Shown: piece by piece, positions 9,640 through 21,234 of the stretch
Layout of the letters: every line of letters starts with the position of its first letter
Numbering within the stretch: position 1 is the stretch's first letter
From: Dromiciops gliroides
Taxonomy: Eukaryota > Chordata > Mammalia > Microbiotheria > Microbiotheriidae
Reading direction: 5' to 3'
Assembly (NCBI RefSeq): GCF_019393635.1
Contig: NC_057862.1
Coordinates: forward strand, 416,623,669 to 416,687,668
DNA length: 64,000 nucleotides
Program-made: the position numbers and the translations under genes
Notes under the pieces: model-generated
Database searches by the model: none
The model's input: the letters and a program-made list of their open reading frames with translations, nothing else
What the model was told of the DNA's origin: nothing

Positions 9640-9890
9640 ATGCTTATTCTCCCAACTAAAATCCTACCTTCTATGTGAAGCCTTTCCCAAGCCCTCCTAA
9701 CTCTAGTGTCTTCTCTCTGTTAATTATTTCCCATTTATCCTATGTATACCTTGTGTAGATTTGTTTGCTTTTTATTTCCCCCATTAGATTGTGAGCTTGA
9801 GAACAGAGATTGTTTTTTGCTTTTCTTTCTATCACCAGGTCTTAGCACAATGCTTGGCATATAACAAGGCCCTAATCAATCAACTATCTA
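9640..9890 (+). mobile_element. L2 3' end
   Basis: Shows the L2 end signature: CCCATTAGATTGTGAGCTTGAG followed by TTAGCACAATGCTTGGCATA. The 150-codon open stretch starting at 9791 is non-coding L2. Confidence 0.7.
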
Positions 9891-9899
9891 TTGTTACTC

Positions 9900-11838
9900 A
9901 GTGTATAACTATGAGGGAATGGGAGATAAGTAGATTCAAAACTTTGTCTGACATCCTGGAGTTAATTATTGGCAGAATTTTACTAGACTTAGAATTAGGG
10001 GTTTGTTTGTTTGTTTTACCTTTTCCTTTTTATCTCTTTGAATTTCAATCCAAGTTAATTTTTTCCTTTCAAAAAATTTATAGACTATGCTCATCTCAGA
10101 CAGTCTTTGTTATCTCAAAGATTTATTTTTGCTTAAGCATTCTCTCATCCGAAGGGAAAGCTAGAAGTGAAAGTCTACTAGTATTTATCTTTCTAATCTT
10201 ATGTAGTCGAACATTACAGATTTACACTGTTAAAGCACTCTAATTCCTTGACATAAATTGCATCTTTGAGGATTCAAGTTATACAAACTTAGGCTCATAC
10301 TCCTAAAATTAATTATGATTGTACTGCACATGTTCAGAAATGCCCATGGTTAAAAAAGTAAGAAGAAGAATTATATACAGCAGCGGCAAATAGAGATAGA
10401 TTGCTACATAGTGAGTCAAAGCCATAGTGACATTCCCAATCACCAAAGGAAGTTTGTGGGGATTTTTTTGTTGTTGCTATGAGTATCAGGCATGTAGAAA
10501 AGGAAAAGTGACTTCCTTTGTCCTTAGACCCCTTTCCTTGATCATACCACACAAAAGACTATGTTTCACCCTACTGGGTATCAATAAATCTTCAGAAACA
10601 GAGTGTACCCATTTAAGAGATAGCAAATTATTGACAGAGAGGTGCTGGAAAATTGTACTCTCTAATATCGCTTCATTTTATAGCCACTTTTGCACCTTCA
10701 TTCATTAATCCATCTCCTATACATATTCCCAGAATGGTCCCATACTATAGGCTGCTGCTAAGTGATGAAAAATAATTCACGAAAAATCTCATGGAATTTT
10801 CATTGCCTTCAACATGCAAGGATTTGCAATGCAACCATTAAGGTACCCTATTAAAAACAATGACAACACAACTTACCTGAGAAATAAGAGACATCACTGA
10901 TCAGTTTCTTTCTCTAAAATGAAGGGACTGAATACAATGACCTTTAAGGACCGTCAGAGATCTCAATCCTATGATTCCTATGATCTATTGTTACAGGTTA
11001 CTTAGTTGTTTAAACAAAACAAAAAATCCTTCTTCTTCCAGGTTCTTCCTCAAAACTTTGCCTACTGTTTTCAAGCAAGGGGTTTTTTATGATTTCCTTC
11101 CTTAGGGAAACCATTCTGCTACTTAAGTATTTCCTGACATTTTCCAGGTCATCATATGCTTTCTTCCCCTCCTACCCTGTATCCAGTAATACTCACCTCA
11201 CTTACCCAATAACACTCACCATTTCCAAGCACATAAGGTGCAGTGTTATCTACTAGAGAATTGCATTCTGATAAATAAGGCACTCCATGATGTTACATAT
11301 GGATGATCAATTTTCAAAGTATTAGAATACTTGGAACATAGTAAAATACATTATACCTCTATAGAAAGTAAATCTTTGAAGACTCAGAAGACTCTTCTAG
11401 CCTCTTATTTGAAGTAGGAAGTCATATTTCTAAACACCAAATTGTAACTATATTGCATATATTCAGAAATGCCAGTTAAAAGCAGGAGTTAAGAGTGCTG
11501 GGAAAATAGATGCTTACTGTATATACGGACACAGAACATTTCCTTGCCTCTCCAGCACAATTATCACCAACCACAGCCCTTAACGTCCCTGACCAAAAAT
11601 GTCAAAATGAGGAAAGTCAGTATGTTGCAACATAGAGATGACAAGTTAGAGACTGAAGTGTTATAATTAGGTAGAGTAGTTGGGGTACAATACACAGCCC
11701 TGGGGTTCTGTGACATTGCAGTACCCTGGTGTTTCTGCTCCCATTTCCCTAAGTATTTCTTTATCTCCTCTGTTGGCTCTTCTTCCATTCAGTCCCTAAT
11801 GAATGGCTATTCTAATTGTCCTTCTCTTCCCTCTTTAT
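9900..11838. other. No recognisable gene or repeat
   Basis: AT-rich unique-looking DNA. Two ~45-bp stretches (around 10330 and 11460, both with TTCAGAAATGCC) resemble each other and may be one old repeat. No open frame supports a gene. Confidence 0.4.
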
Positions 11839-12161
11839 TGGGCAGCTAGGTGGCACAGTGGATAAGAGCACTGGCCCTGAAGTCAGGAGGACCTGAGTTC
11901 AAATCTGGCCTCAGACACTTTACACTTACCAGCTATGTGACCCTGGGCAAGTACTTAACCTCAATTGCCTCAAATATTCAGGGCCAGCTCCAGTCATCCT
12001 GATGTATATCTTGCCACTGGACCCAAAGGCTCTGAAGGAGAGAGAGAGAGGTTAGTGACCTTGCACAGTCCTCCCTCACTTAAATCCAATTCACTACAAG
12101 TCATGACATCACCCCAATGTAATGGTCCTCAAGAACAAAGGACAAACAACAACAACAACAA
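11839..12161 (+). mobile_element. Long composite tRNA-derived SINE with (CAA)n tail
   Basis: The first ~135 bp match the WSINE1-type head. It continues with a distinct body (GACCTTGCACAG.., CAAGTCATGACATCACC) and ends GAACAAAGGACAAACAACAA. Flanks CCTCTTTAT and CCTCTTTAC form a near-perfect 9-bp duplication bracketing the whole unit, so head and body moved as one element. Confidence 0.8.
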
Positions 12162-12300
12162 CCTCTTTACTCCAAGGAACCAAACCTTTGTCATCGCCTC
12201 TATGATAATGGCTCTTAAATATAGCCTTAGTAACTGAACTCCAGTCGCAAATTGTCAACTAACTATATAGGGAACCACTCTGGATGTCCCACTGTTACTT

Positions 12301-12443
12301 TTTTTTTGGTGAGGCAACTGAGGTTAGGTGACTTGCCCAGGGTCACACAGCTAGTAAGTGTGTAAAGTGTCTGAGGCCGGATTTGAACTCAGGTCCTCCT
12401 GAATCCAAGGCCAGTGCTCTATCCACTGTGCCACCTAGCTGCC
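12301..12443 (-). mobile_element. WSINE1-like SINE
   Basis: Antisense copy flanked by CCCACTGTTACTT at 12288-12300 and 12444-12456. Confidence 0.92.
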
Positions 12444-12456
12444 CCCCACTGTTACT

Positions 12457-12610
12457 TCAAATTAACTTCATCCAAAACAAGACTCAATTCAGTTTCATCT
12501 TAAGTGGCTATTGTGCACAAGGCACTGTGCTAGATTCTGGAGATACAAAGACAAAAACAGGATAGTCTCTACTTGCAAAGAGCTTATATACAATATGGAG
12601 GCAATAAAGA
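12457..12610 (-). mobile_element. L2 3' end fragment
   Basis: Contains the antisense L2 signature GCACAAGGCACTGTGCTAG...GGAGATACAAAGACAAAAAC. Confidence 0.6.
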
Positions 12611-12611
12611 A

Positions 12612-12725
12612 TAGTGTGCAGATTATCTATCTATCCATCATCTATCTATCTATTCAACCATCATCATCTATCATCCATCCATCCATCATCATTATCTATC
12701 ATCTGTCCATCCATCCATCCATAAT
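12612..12725. repeat. ATCT/ATCC microsatellite
   Basis: Interrupted tetranucleotide array of CTAT/CCAT units. Confidence 0.95.
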
Positions 12726-12960
12726 CTAGGTGGTATGGTGGATAGAGACCTAGGTCTGAGGTTAGGAAGACCTGAGTTCAGATGCAGACTCAGCAACTTA
12801 TTAGCTCTGGGACCTTGAACAAGTCATTTCACTTCTGTCTGCCTCAGTTTTCTCAACTATAAAATAAGGACAGTAATAGCACCTGCCATGAAGGATTATT
12901 GTGAATTTGTAAAGCACCTAGCACATAGTAGGTGCTATATAAAGGCTTATTCCACTCCCT
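12726..12960 (+). mobile_element. MIR element
   Basis: Near full-length MIR pattern: tRNA-like head, GCCTCAGTTTTCTCAACTAT core and a GCACCTAGCACATAGTAGGTG tail. Confidence 0.75.
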
Positions 12961-12999
12961 TCCCCTCCCTCTGCTCTGAGGTCTCTTCCAGCTCTAAAT

Positions 13000-14104
13000 G
13001 ATCCCATCCAGCCTAACTTTCCCCTGCTTGACAATATAAAGGTCCTGCTCCCCAAGCCAGTCTTTTTTCTGTTTTAGTCTTTTCTGTCATTCAGGTCTTT
13101 GCTTACACTATCTCCCTACCCTGGAATGCCCTTCCCTTCCTTCCTTATCCATTCCTCGGGCTCTATTGTGTTCTCTATGCAGTTGGTTTTGGATGGCCAA
13201 ACGTGAGGCTTCATTAGTCCAGAGGGCTCCCAGGAAAGAAGAGGATCTGTAGGTTTTCTCCAATTTAGAATCTTGGACAACTGCCTGGGCGCAGACACTG
13301 ACTGACTCGCTAGGGTCACACAGCCAGTTATGTGGCAGAGGCAGACCTGAAATCTAGCTCTGCCTGGCTTTGAGGCCTGCTCTCCTTTTATTGATCCACT
13401 AGCTCTCTACAAGTCACAGGTACTTAGTGGGTGCTGACATCCCACTTCCTCTGAGCCCTTTTCCAACTGCTCCACCTTGCATTGATTTGCCCTACCCCCT
13501 TCTACTGTACATGCTGTCTACCACCATATAGAAACCATATAGACACTGAACACAGTAGATGCTCAACAAAAACTTATTGAAGCAGTGTCCAAATTAATGA
13601 CCCTCGTCTGTGCCCTGTCTAATGGGGGAACTAGGAAGAGGGAGTCCAAGTGAGGAGGGACATGGGGAACCTGCTGCTTCTACTTTCCTCAACTTTAAAA
13701 TGAAAAAGTTGAACTGGATAATATCGAGCTCTGTTCCTACTCTAAATCCCATGATCCCAAGTTTTACTGGGCTTATAAGATCAGAAGTGGAGAGAAATAT
13801 TGACTCATTTTATCTTTCCATTTAAAGCTTGTGGCATATAAATTCTCAAAACAGAGGCATATCCTAATGAAAGTAGTAAAAAGGGTTTTCTAGGGTTGGA
13901 TAACAGAACTCTGAATGACTATTTTAATTTACAAAATGTCATAGAAAAAAAGTTCAATTTATGAAGGAAATTTATTATCAGTTCATCCTGTACAGATTTT
14001 TGGGGACACTATAGTACAAGTATATATTCTGAACTACATTGAAAATAGGTGTTACGCCTTCCTAACTTTCCCATTTTATTTGTAATATCTGTGATACTCA
14101 TGTT
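13000..14104. other. Decayed L2 (+) and MIR (-) fragments in unique DNA
   Basis: 13040-13150 and 13430-13585 resemble L2 3' regions on the plus strand. 13305-13415 is MIR-like on the minus strand (GGGTCACACAGCCAG). From 13600 to 14104 I see nothing recognisable. Confidence 0.45.
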
Positions 14105-14416
14105 TATGCTGTTTGTCCTTCGTTCCAAAGAGAACCATAACATCAGGGTAATGTCATGACTTGCACTGAATTGAATTTAAGTGAGGCAGGGCTGTGCAAA
14201 GTCACCAAGGTCTCACTCTCTCCTCCAAAGCCTTCTGGGTCCAGTGGCAAGATATATGTCAGGACAACTAGAGCTGGCCCCAGATGTTTTGAGGCAATGG
14301 GGTTAAGTGACTTGCCCAGGGTCACACAGCTAGTAATTGTTTGAGGTGAGATTTGAACTCAGGTCCTCCCAACTTTAGGGGCAGTGCTCTATCCACTTTA
14401 CCACCTAGCTGTCCCA
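14105..14416 (-). mobile_element. Long composite tRNA-derived SINE
   Basis: Antisense copy of the composite family at 11839-12161: TTTGTCCTTCGTTCC end, TGTCATGACTTGCACTGAAT body, and the WSINE-like head ending CTAGCTGTCCC. Confidence 0.8.
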
Positions 14417-14479
14417 TGTATGATACTGTCGTTAGGAAGGAAAATTATTGTTCTTAAAACTAACCAAACCACAAGAACT

Positions 14480-15055
14480 TCCAAATCCAATCCAATAAGC
14501 ATTTATTAGACTCCAACTTGTGTACTATGTCCTTGGTTACAAAGACAAAATGAGAAGTTGTCTCTTCCCTCAAGAAGCTTACATTCTACTGGGAGAATAC
14601 AGCATGAAGACAGATGAAAAAATGTACATGATAATCTGAGGAGGAGGAAAACAGGACAAGTAATGCTACGTGAGCTAATCCATGCAGGAAACTAAAGATT
14701 CTAAGATAAAGGTGAGGAGAGTGTGTGTGTACATATATACATACACATACATATATATATATTAATATTACAGCCATGATGGACATGTGCAAAGGCAGAG
14801 ATAAAGGAAATGGAGGGCTGAGAGGGGTGAGAGGAATTGGACTGCAACGTAGAGTGCATTATATTACCAGTTATAACAATTACCAGGGACTATTCAGGCT
14901 GGTGAGAGGGCTAAATACCAGTCATTATGTACTCTGTAAAATACAACATTCATTTGTTTTCAGCTTCTGAACAAGTTTAATAAAGCCTAAAGTAAAAAGG
15001 AATTTTTCAATAAATAAATAATGAGATCACAGGTCCATCAAAGGACCAACATATA
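14480..15055 (-). mobile_element. L2 3' fragment, microsatellite, then unassigned DNA
   Basis: 14485-14600 shows the antisense L2 end (AAGCATTTATTAGAC...CTCAAGAAGCTTACATTCTA). A TG/TA microsatellite occupies about 14719-14762. The rest to 15055 is unrecognised. Confidence 0.5.
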
Positions 15056-15057
15056 TC

Positions 15058-15240
15058 CTTTTTTTCCTTAATATTTTATTTTTTCCAATTACATGTAAAG
15101 ATAGTTTTCAACATTCATTTTTGTAAGATTTTGAATTCCAAATTTTTCTCCCTTCCCTCCTCTCTCCCCCCATAGCAAGCAATTTAAAATAGGTTACATA
15201 TGTACAATCATGTTAAACATATTTCCACATTAGTCATGAT
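15058..15240 (-). mobile_element. L1 3'UTR fragment
   Basis: Antisense of the L1 tail seen at 2830-2905 (TTCCAATTACATGTAAAGATAG, TTCTCCCTTCCCTCC). Confidence 0.75.
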
Positions 15241-15242
15241 CA

Positions 15243-15297
15243 ATGTGTGTGTGTGTGTGTGTGTGTGTATGTATCTTGTTTTTGTGTGTGTATGTAA
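15243..15297. repeat. (TG)n microsatellite
   Basis: Dinucleotide run with interruptions. Confidence 0.95.
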
Positions 15298-15299
15298 TT

Positions 15300-16145
15300 T
15301 ACAAAGAGACCAATGCTGGCCATATGACATGAGGCACTTGAAGAGAAAATTTTTTGAAAGGCACATGGTCCACGATTTGCATCAGTGAAAGTAATTCCCC
15401 CATACAGAAATCTTATAACAACATAAGCATTGGTCCTTGAAACATTGGTATATGGTCACTAATGCAGATACTGATATATAAGCATATGGTCTAGAATTTA
15501 GCTCTAGGAAATATCACCTTTTTTTAGTTTTTAATTCTCAAATAACTTCTTTACAACATGATAAATAAATGTCATCACTGAACTTCGGGTATTTACTAGC
15601 TTATGTGTGCCTTCATTTACATGCCAAATATTTTAAACTCTAAACAGCCAGAAGGCAGGACCATTTAAAAATAAATTTCTGCAAATGTCTCTAGTGATAT
15701 AAGCAAATGGTACATCATATATGACAAGAAAATAAACAAAACTTATCAAATATCTAATAAAGTTTCATAAATTTCCCAAGTGTACTAACATGGAACACAA
15801 TTTGGTCATGAGAAAGAAATATCTTACTTCTTTTGGATAAATTTTGTTATTTTACAATTTCAAGAAGTCAATACTCAAAACCATCATTGCTAAAGTCTAC
15901 TGTGTGCATATACTCAAGCATACTTCATTGAAACAGCTCATTAGGTCAGAGGTAAGCGTTTTACTTAACATGGTTTACTTAGCAAAACATGACAAGACCC
16001 TACTCCCTTCTTACTGCACAATTCTTTTATAGCGGACTTCAATTTATTGCTATATGATGGTAATTAGGACTCAAATTCCTCTAATTAGGTCACTTATTTA
16101 TTTGAGAAATACACCTAGAACTGAACAGTGACTACTGGGGGTAGC
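15300..16145. other. DNA downstream of CEP89, nothing recognised
   Basis: AT-rich DNA without a supported gene or clear repeat. Confidence 0.4.
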
Positions 16146-16149
16146 ATAT

Positions 16150-16155
16150 TTTATT
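16150..16155 (-). terminator. Candidate CEP89 polyadenylation signal
   Basis: AATAAA on the minus strand (plus TTTATT), about 150 nt after the CEP89 stop. Other AATAAA-like sites follow near 16090, so the used site is not certain. Confidence 0.4.
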
Positions 16156-16306
16156 TGATAAGAAGTATTATAAGAATTTTATAATGCAATATAAAAAAAC
16201 TACATTAAATTTCTTGGACAATTTATCCACCCTTTAGATGAAGTAAAGAGTGTCACAGTTGTGAGGAGAAAAATGTTGTGCATGGCAGAATAGTACACCT
16301 CCCTTT

Positions 16307-16628
16307 TTAACACAAATTGGCTTCCCTTTGGAGAAAAAGTTCTGCTTTGGATGTGGTATCTTTGCTATCACTGGGTTCTGTCTGGTATAAGGTATGTAAG
16401 GAAGGCATTTCTGGTAGCTGGATACCTGTAGAAGACTTCACCTCACAATAGCTAACAGCATACCCTTCAACTAAGTCTTCCTTGGAGATCTGGTTTAAAC
16501 TTGATTCAAAGGTGCTGGCTTTCTTCCATGAGTGACTCTTCTCAAGGGTGGTGTACAGGAATTCTTTCATTCTTTGGTTTTCTTTGGTAGTAGATTCCCA
16601 AACCACTTCAAGTTCACCTTCTACTTCT
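16307..16628 (-). CDS. CEP89: CEP89 terminal coding exon
   Basis: C-terminal exon of centrosomal protein 89, a coiled-coil protein of the centriole distal appendages needed for ciliogenesis (family knowledge). The acceptor reads GGCTTCTTGTAG before 16628. The first base completes a split Arg codon (AG|A) with the exon at 36535-36704. The conserved core EVEGELEVVWEST...ENQRMKEFL continues the CEP89 coiled coil; a polar tail of about 75 residues follows to TAA at 16307-16309 and looks longer and poorly conserved relative to the human tail as I recall it. An open frame upstream to 16702 is intronic read-through, since the acceptor defines the start. Identification rests on recognising the joined core across two exons. 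Confidence 0.88.
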
Positions 16629-16739
16629 CTACAAGAAGCCAAAAACAGAAAGTAAAGTTTTAAATTGTTCCTTCCCCATCTGAGTCCTCTGTGTTCTGAC
16701 AATAGAAATTTTTCCTTAGGAGCAATTTAAAAAATTAAA

Positions 16740-17300
16740 TTCTTTAAATTAAAAAAACTGTATTGACATCTTTTGATTTTTTTTCTATCACCAAAGTTTC
16801 TTCCAGTTTTCTTCTCCCCCACCCCAGGAGCCATTCCATATAACAAATAGTATTTTTAAGACCAAAAAACAAAGAAAAAAGAAAAAGAAAAAAATCAATA
16901 TAACTGATCAGAATATTGGAAAAGTTTCAAAATATTTGCCTTCAGCATCACTTGTGACCTTCCTACTTCTGCAAAATGAAAATTTGGAAGGGTCTTCTTA
17001 TATCTCTTCTTTTGACCCCTGCTTATTCTTTATAATTCTGCAACATTCTCTTTTGATTTTGTGAGTATGTGTATGTGTGTATATATGTATGCGTGTGGTT
17101 GTTCTTTCCATTGATATTACCGTATTTATTGTGTATACTGGGGTTTTTTTTAGCTTTATTTCACTACATTGATTCATATAGATCTTTCCATATTTCCTGT
17201 ATTAAGCACATTTATAATTTTTATAGCACAGTATATACATACATACACAAATATATGTATATGTTATATATATACATACATATATATACAATTTACATTT
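16740..17300 (-). mobile_element. L1/HAL1-type 3' tail with AT microsatellites
   Basis: Antisense T-rich tail with CTTCTCCCCCACCCC and L1-3'UTR-like sequence. TATG/TATA arrays lie at about 17064-17093 and 17229-17290. Confidence 0.5.
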
Positions 17301-17329
17301 CTTAAATACTAAGGGAATTAAGGGAATTA

Positions 17330-18165
17330 GGGCAGCAAGTGGTTAACTGTGGGAACTGCATGAACCACAATGACTCCATCTTGTGATTCAATTCTGGAGT
17401 TAGCTCAGTTCTCTTTCTATTCAATTATAGGTCTAGTCCAACTTTTGTCCTGTGAGAAAACTTCATTCAATTGTGGAAATTGAGAGAAAACTTTGTTGCA
17501 CTGTTTGAACTTAGCCCTGCATGGGAAACCAGATCACCTCTACCTGCTGTTTAGAGACCCTTAACCAAAGATGTAGGTTATGCTGATCAGAAACCCAGTC
17601 AGATTCAAATATTGATGCAAGGCATCTTCTTATATTTATGCATTTCAAGCAACCCATATGTCTTATCTGAAAACTGGCCCTGATCTGATCAATCAGTTAT
17701 TGTTTCCATGTTCCTTTGATTGCTTACACATACTTTGGAGGAAAGGGACACCTCCTTTTCTGAATTTAGGGAATTATACCTGTTTGCTCTCCCCCTCCCA
17801 CCTTGGAAAGTCCTTAATCTTTCATCCTTTCCGATGTTCCTTTGATCGTTCACAGACACTTGGGAGGAATGAGACACTTCCTTTTTGATTTCAGGGAATT
17901 GTACCTGTTCACTCTCTCCCTTCCAACTTGGAAAGTTCCTAATCTTTTATCCAATTAGAAATCAAAGTAGTTAATATTATATTGTTTCCTTTTGACCTTA
18001 TTTGATTAATTTATTCTAATGTAGAAAAGTTTGCTTCGCTCCTGTATTTGGGGTCCAGCCCTAATCTGAAGAAAGGGCCTGGTCTCATTTGTTAGGCAAT
18101 TGGCATGCATTGCTTAGAAGATCGAACTTTTATTTCCTCCGTTATTCTACCTCTCGCCCACCTCA
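17330..18165. mobile_element. LTR-like block with 126-bp direct repeats
   Basis: This ~0.8 kb non-coding segment sits between two L1 antisense stretches. It starts near GGGCAGCAAGTGG, contains two direct repeats (17708-17833 and 17834-17950, each beginning ATGTTCCTTTGAT) and a GTATTTGGGGTCCAGCCC stretch typical of LTR R/U5 regions. The termini are not clear, so the LTR assignment is inference. Confidence 0.4.
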
Positions 18166-18345
18166 ATGCCAAACCCTTTTCAAAGAAATCTGACACAAAA
18201 TTTTTTCCCCATTTGACCACCTCTCTTCTTATCCTAGGTATATTAATTTTGGTTGTACAAAAACTGCTCAGTTTCATGTAATTAAAGTTCTCTTTTATCT
18301 TTTGTAATTGCTTCTATTTCTCATTTGGTTAAGAATCTATTTCCT

Positions 18346-18515
18346 GGGGCAGCTAGATGGCACAGTGGATAGAGCACCGGCCCTGGAGTCAGGAGTACCT
18401 GATTTCAAATCCGGCCTCAGACACTTAACACTTATTAGGTGTGTGACCCTAGGCAAGTCACTTAACCCTCATTGCCCCACAAAAACAAAAACACACCAAA
18501 AAACAAATAAACAAA
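18346..18515 (+). mobile_element. WSINE1-like SINE in L1
   Basis: GGGGCAGCTAGATGGCACAG start and A-rich (CAAA) tail. The duplication is AAGAATCTATTTCCT at 18331-18345 versus AAGAATATATTTCCT after the tail. Confidence 0.92.
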
Positions 18516-19046
18516 AAGAATATATTTCCTACCAATAGTTGTGAGAGGTATATGATTTGCTGTCTTTTAATTTTTTTCAGTGTCTGACATTTAATAGTAA
18601 GGTTACATATTCACTTAGAATTTTACTGGGGAATATGGTGTAAGGTGTTAGTCTAAGCTTAATTTCTGCTATACTGCTTTCCAATTTTCCCAGAGGTGTT
18701 TTTTAAAAAATCAAATAGGGGGCTCCTTCCTAAGTAATTTATGTTTTCTGCTTTACTGAACACTGTATTCTTGGGTTCCATTGTTTCTAATTCTCCCTTG
18801 TGTAGTTTGTTCCACTTATCTTTCTCTGTTTTTAAAACAATACTAGATGGTTTTGATGATTGCTGCTTTATAATATAGTCTGAGGTCTGGAAGTGCTATT
18901 CCCCCTTTCATTCCTAACTCTCCTTTATCTCTCTTATTATCTTAACATCTTTTATTTATTCCAAATTATTTTTTAAATTATTTTTTCAAGTTCTATAAAA
19001 TATATCTTTGACAATTTGGTTGATATAGCATTAAAAGTGTATACTA

Positions 19047-19178
19047 GGGGCAGTTAGGTGGCGCAGTGGATAAAGCGCTGGCCCTGGATTCAGGAGTACC
19101 TGAGTTCAAATCCGGCTTCAGACACTTGACACTTACTAGCTGCGTGACCCTGGGCAAGTCATTGCCCAGCCAAAAAAA
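19047..19178 (+). mobile_element. WSINE1-like SINE in L1
   Basis: GGGGCAGTTAGGTGGCGCAG start, slightly shortened 3' end, flanks AAAAGTGTATACTA on both sides. Confidence 0.92.
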
Positions 19179-19909
19179 AAAAGTGTATACTAACAGTGGA
19201 TAATATTATAATTTTTATTATATTGACATGAACACTGAATATTCATTCCTCTAGTAATTATAGTTGTTCTTTATTTTTTTAAGGAGCATGATGTAATTGA
19301 GTCTATACAAGTCTTTTATGCACTTTGGTAGATTGATCCTCAGGCATTTTATGTATTTTGTAGTTATTTGGGATGGGATTAACCATTTTATTACTGCCTC
19401 TTGGATTTTGTTATTAGTATACAGAAATGAAACTGATTTTTAATTATTTTTTAGCTTGCCCTTTTTGTGATAGTATTATCTTTGTAGGTTCTTTAGGACT
19501 TTCCAAGTAAATCATCATATCAGTAAATAGGGATAGTTTTAGCTCTTCATTACCTATCTTTATGCCTTTAATTTCTTTCTATTGTCTTATTGCTATTGTT
19601 AGCATTTCCAGAACTATATAAAATAATAGCAAGGAGAGTGGGAATCCTTGCATTACTTCTGTATTTACTGGAAAAGGTACTAGTGTATCTAGTGCATATA
19701 ATGTCTGCCATATCTTTATGTTTTATGATATGCTTTAGATACTTTTTATCATATAAAAAAGGCTTTCCATGCCTATTCTTTGTAGAGTTATTATAAATGA
19801 GCATCACCTTCTCAAAGGCTTTTTCTGCATCTGTTGAGATAATGTAGTTTTTGTTTTTAATAGGATAATAACGATTGTTTTCCTAATGTCGAATCATCCT
19901 TGAATTCTT

Positions 19910-20760
19910 GGTATCGATCAGTCAATCAACATTTATTAAGCACCTGCTATGTGTCAGGTACTGTGCTAAGTGCTAGGAGTACAAAAAGGAGCAAAAGTCA
20001 GACCCTGCCAACAAGGAGCTTACAATCTTACAAGGGAAACAACATGCAAACAAATAAAATACATACACAGAAAGCTATATACAAGATAAACAGGACATAA
20101 TTAAAAGAGGGAAAGTACTGGAATTAAGGGCTTCCTGTAGGAGGTGGAATTTTAGTCAGGACTTAAAGGAAACTAGGGAGGTCAGTAATCACAGCAGAGG
20201 AAGTAGAGCATTCCAGGCAAGGGGGACAGTCAGAGAAAATGCCTGGCATGGAGAGAAGGAATGTCTTGTCCTTGGAACGGTCAGGAGGCCAGCGTCACTG
20301 GATCAAAGAGTACATGTTGGAGAGTGAGGTTTAAGAAAACTGGAAAAATCTGTGGGGGCTAAGTTAGGAAGGACTCTGAATGCTAAACAGAACATTCTGT
20401 CTGTTAGTGGAGAAAACAGGGAGCCACTGGAGTTTGCTGAGCAGAAAAACGGCATGACTGCCCGTGTTTCAGGAGACTTTGCTTTAGTGACTGAATGGAC
20501 AAAGATCTGGAGTGGGGAGAGACTTGAGGCCGGCAGCTCTACCAGCAGGCTTCTGCTATGACCAAAGTGGGAGGTGATGAGAGCTTGCACCACAGTGGTG
20601 GCAGGGTCAGAGGAGAGCAGAGGAGGCACATTCAGGAGAATGTGAATTTCAAAGGTGAAACTGACAGACCTTGGCAACAGTTTGGCTGGGGGGTGGGGTG
20701 GGGTGAGAGATATTGAGGAGTCCAGGACGACTCCTAGGTTGTGAACTGGCATTCAAAGCC
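19910..20760 (-). mobile_element. L2 (CR1-clade) LINE, RT C-terminal part to 3' end
   Basis: The left edge is the antisense L2 end (CAACATTTATTAAGCACCTG). Minus-strand translation at 20303-20752 carries the L2 RT signature LGVVLDSSISLTP and ...VQALITSHF..., with later frame damage. The apparent 149-codon ORF is this fossil reverse transcriptase. Confidence 0.85.
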
Positions 20761-21039
20761 TGGTTCAGACATAGGAAGTGCTCTTTTCACTGTGCCATGA
20801 AGATTCTTTGCTGTGAGCATCAGACCAACAATATAATGGAGAAAATAGGAGCACCAGATTCCTTTTTCTTGCCACAGAATTTCCATTTTCTTTCAAGTCA
20901 GCTATATCTCCTCTGTGCATCACTTTTTTTTTTTACTGGACCTGTGATTTCACTGGTCTGAGGTATTTTTTGGAAGGAAACTCCTCCCAGTACAAAGGAG
21001 CAACTGCTCAGGAACTTAAAGTCTTAGAAAGCTGCCTAT

Positions 21040-21210
21040 GGGGCAGCTAAGTGGCGCAGTGGATAAAGCACCAGACATGGATTCAAAAGAACCTGAGTTC
21101 AAATCCAGCCTCAGACACTTGACACTTACTAGCTGTGTGACCCTGGGCAAGTCACTTGACCCTCATTGCCCTGCCAAAGAAAAAAAGAAGAAGAAGAAGA
21201 AGAAAGTTGC
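21040..21210 (+). mobile_element. WSINE1-like SINE with (AAG)n tail
   Basis: GGGGCAGCTAAGTGGCGCAG start; the tail has become an AAG microsatellite. Flanks GAAAGCTGCCTATG and GAAAGTTGCCTGCA are an imperfect duplication. Confidence 0.9.
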
Positions 21211-21234
21211 CTGCAAGGTTGAACACAAGCACAG

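Larger units (their letters stand above)
18166..19905 (-). mobile_element. L1 ORF2 fragment, antisense, with two SINE insertions
   Basis: Antisense L1 ORF2 sequence can be followed through recognisable landmarks: AATTTTTTCCCCATTTGACC, TTGGTTAAGAATC, TGGTTTTGATGATTGCTGCTTTATA, and TTTTTCTGCATCTGTTGAGATAATG near 19820. Many stops; no intact RT. The SINEs at 18346 and 19047 are later. Confidence 0.85.

Noticed and set aside
9791..10243. 150-codon open frame
   Set aside because: It starts within an L2 3' end and continues into AT-rich DNA with no domain; chance frame.
12612..12725. Regular repeats considered as a CRISPR-like array
   Set aside because: Tetranucleotide microsatellite in a mammalian genome; no spacer structure.
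20303..20752. 149-codon minus-strand frame as a host gene
   Set aside because: Matches the L2 RT C-terminal region and adjoins the L2 3' end.
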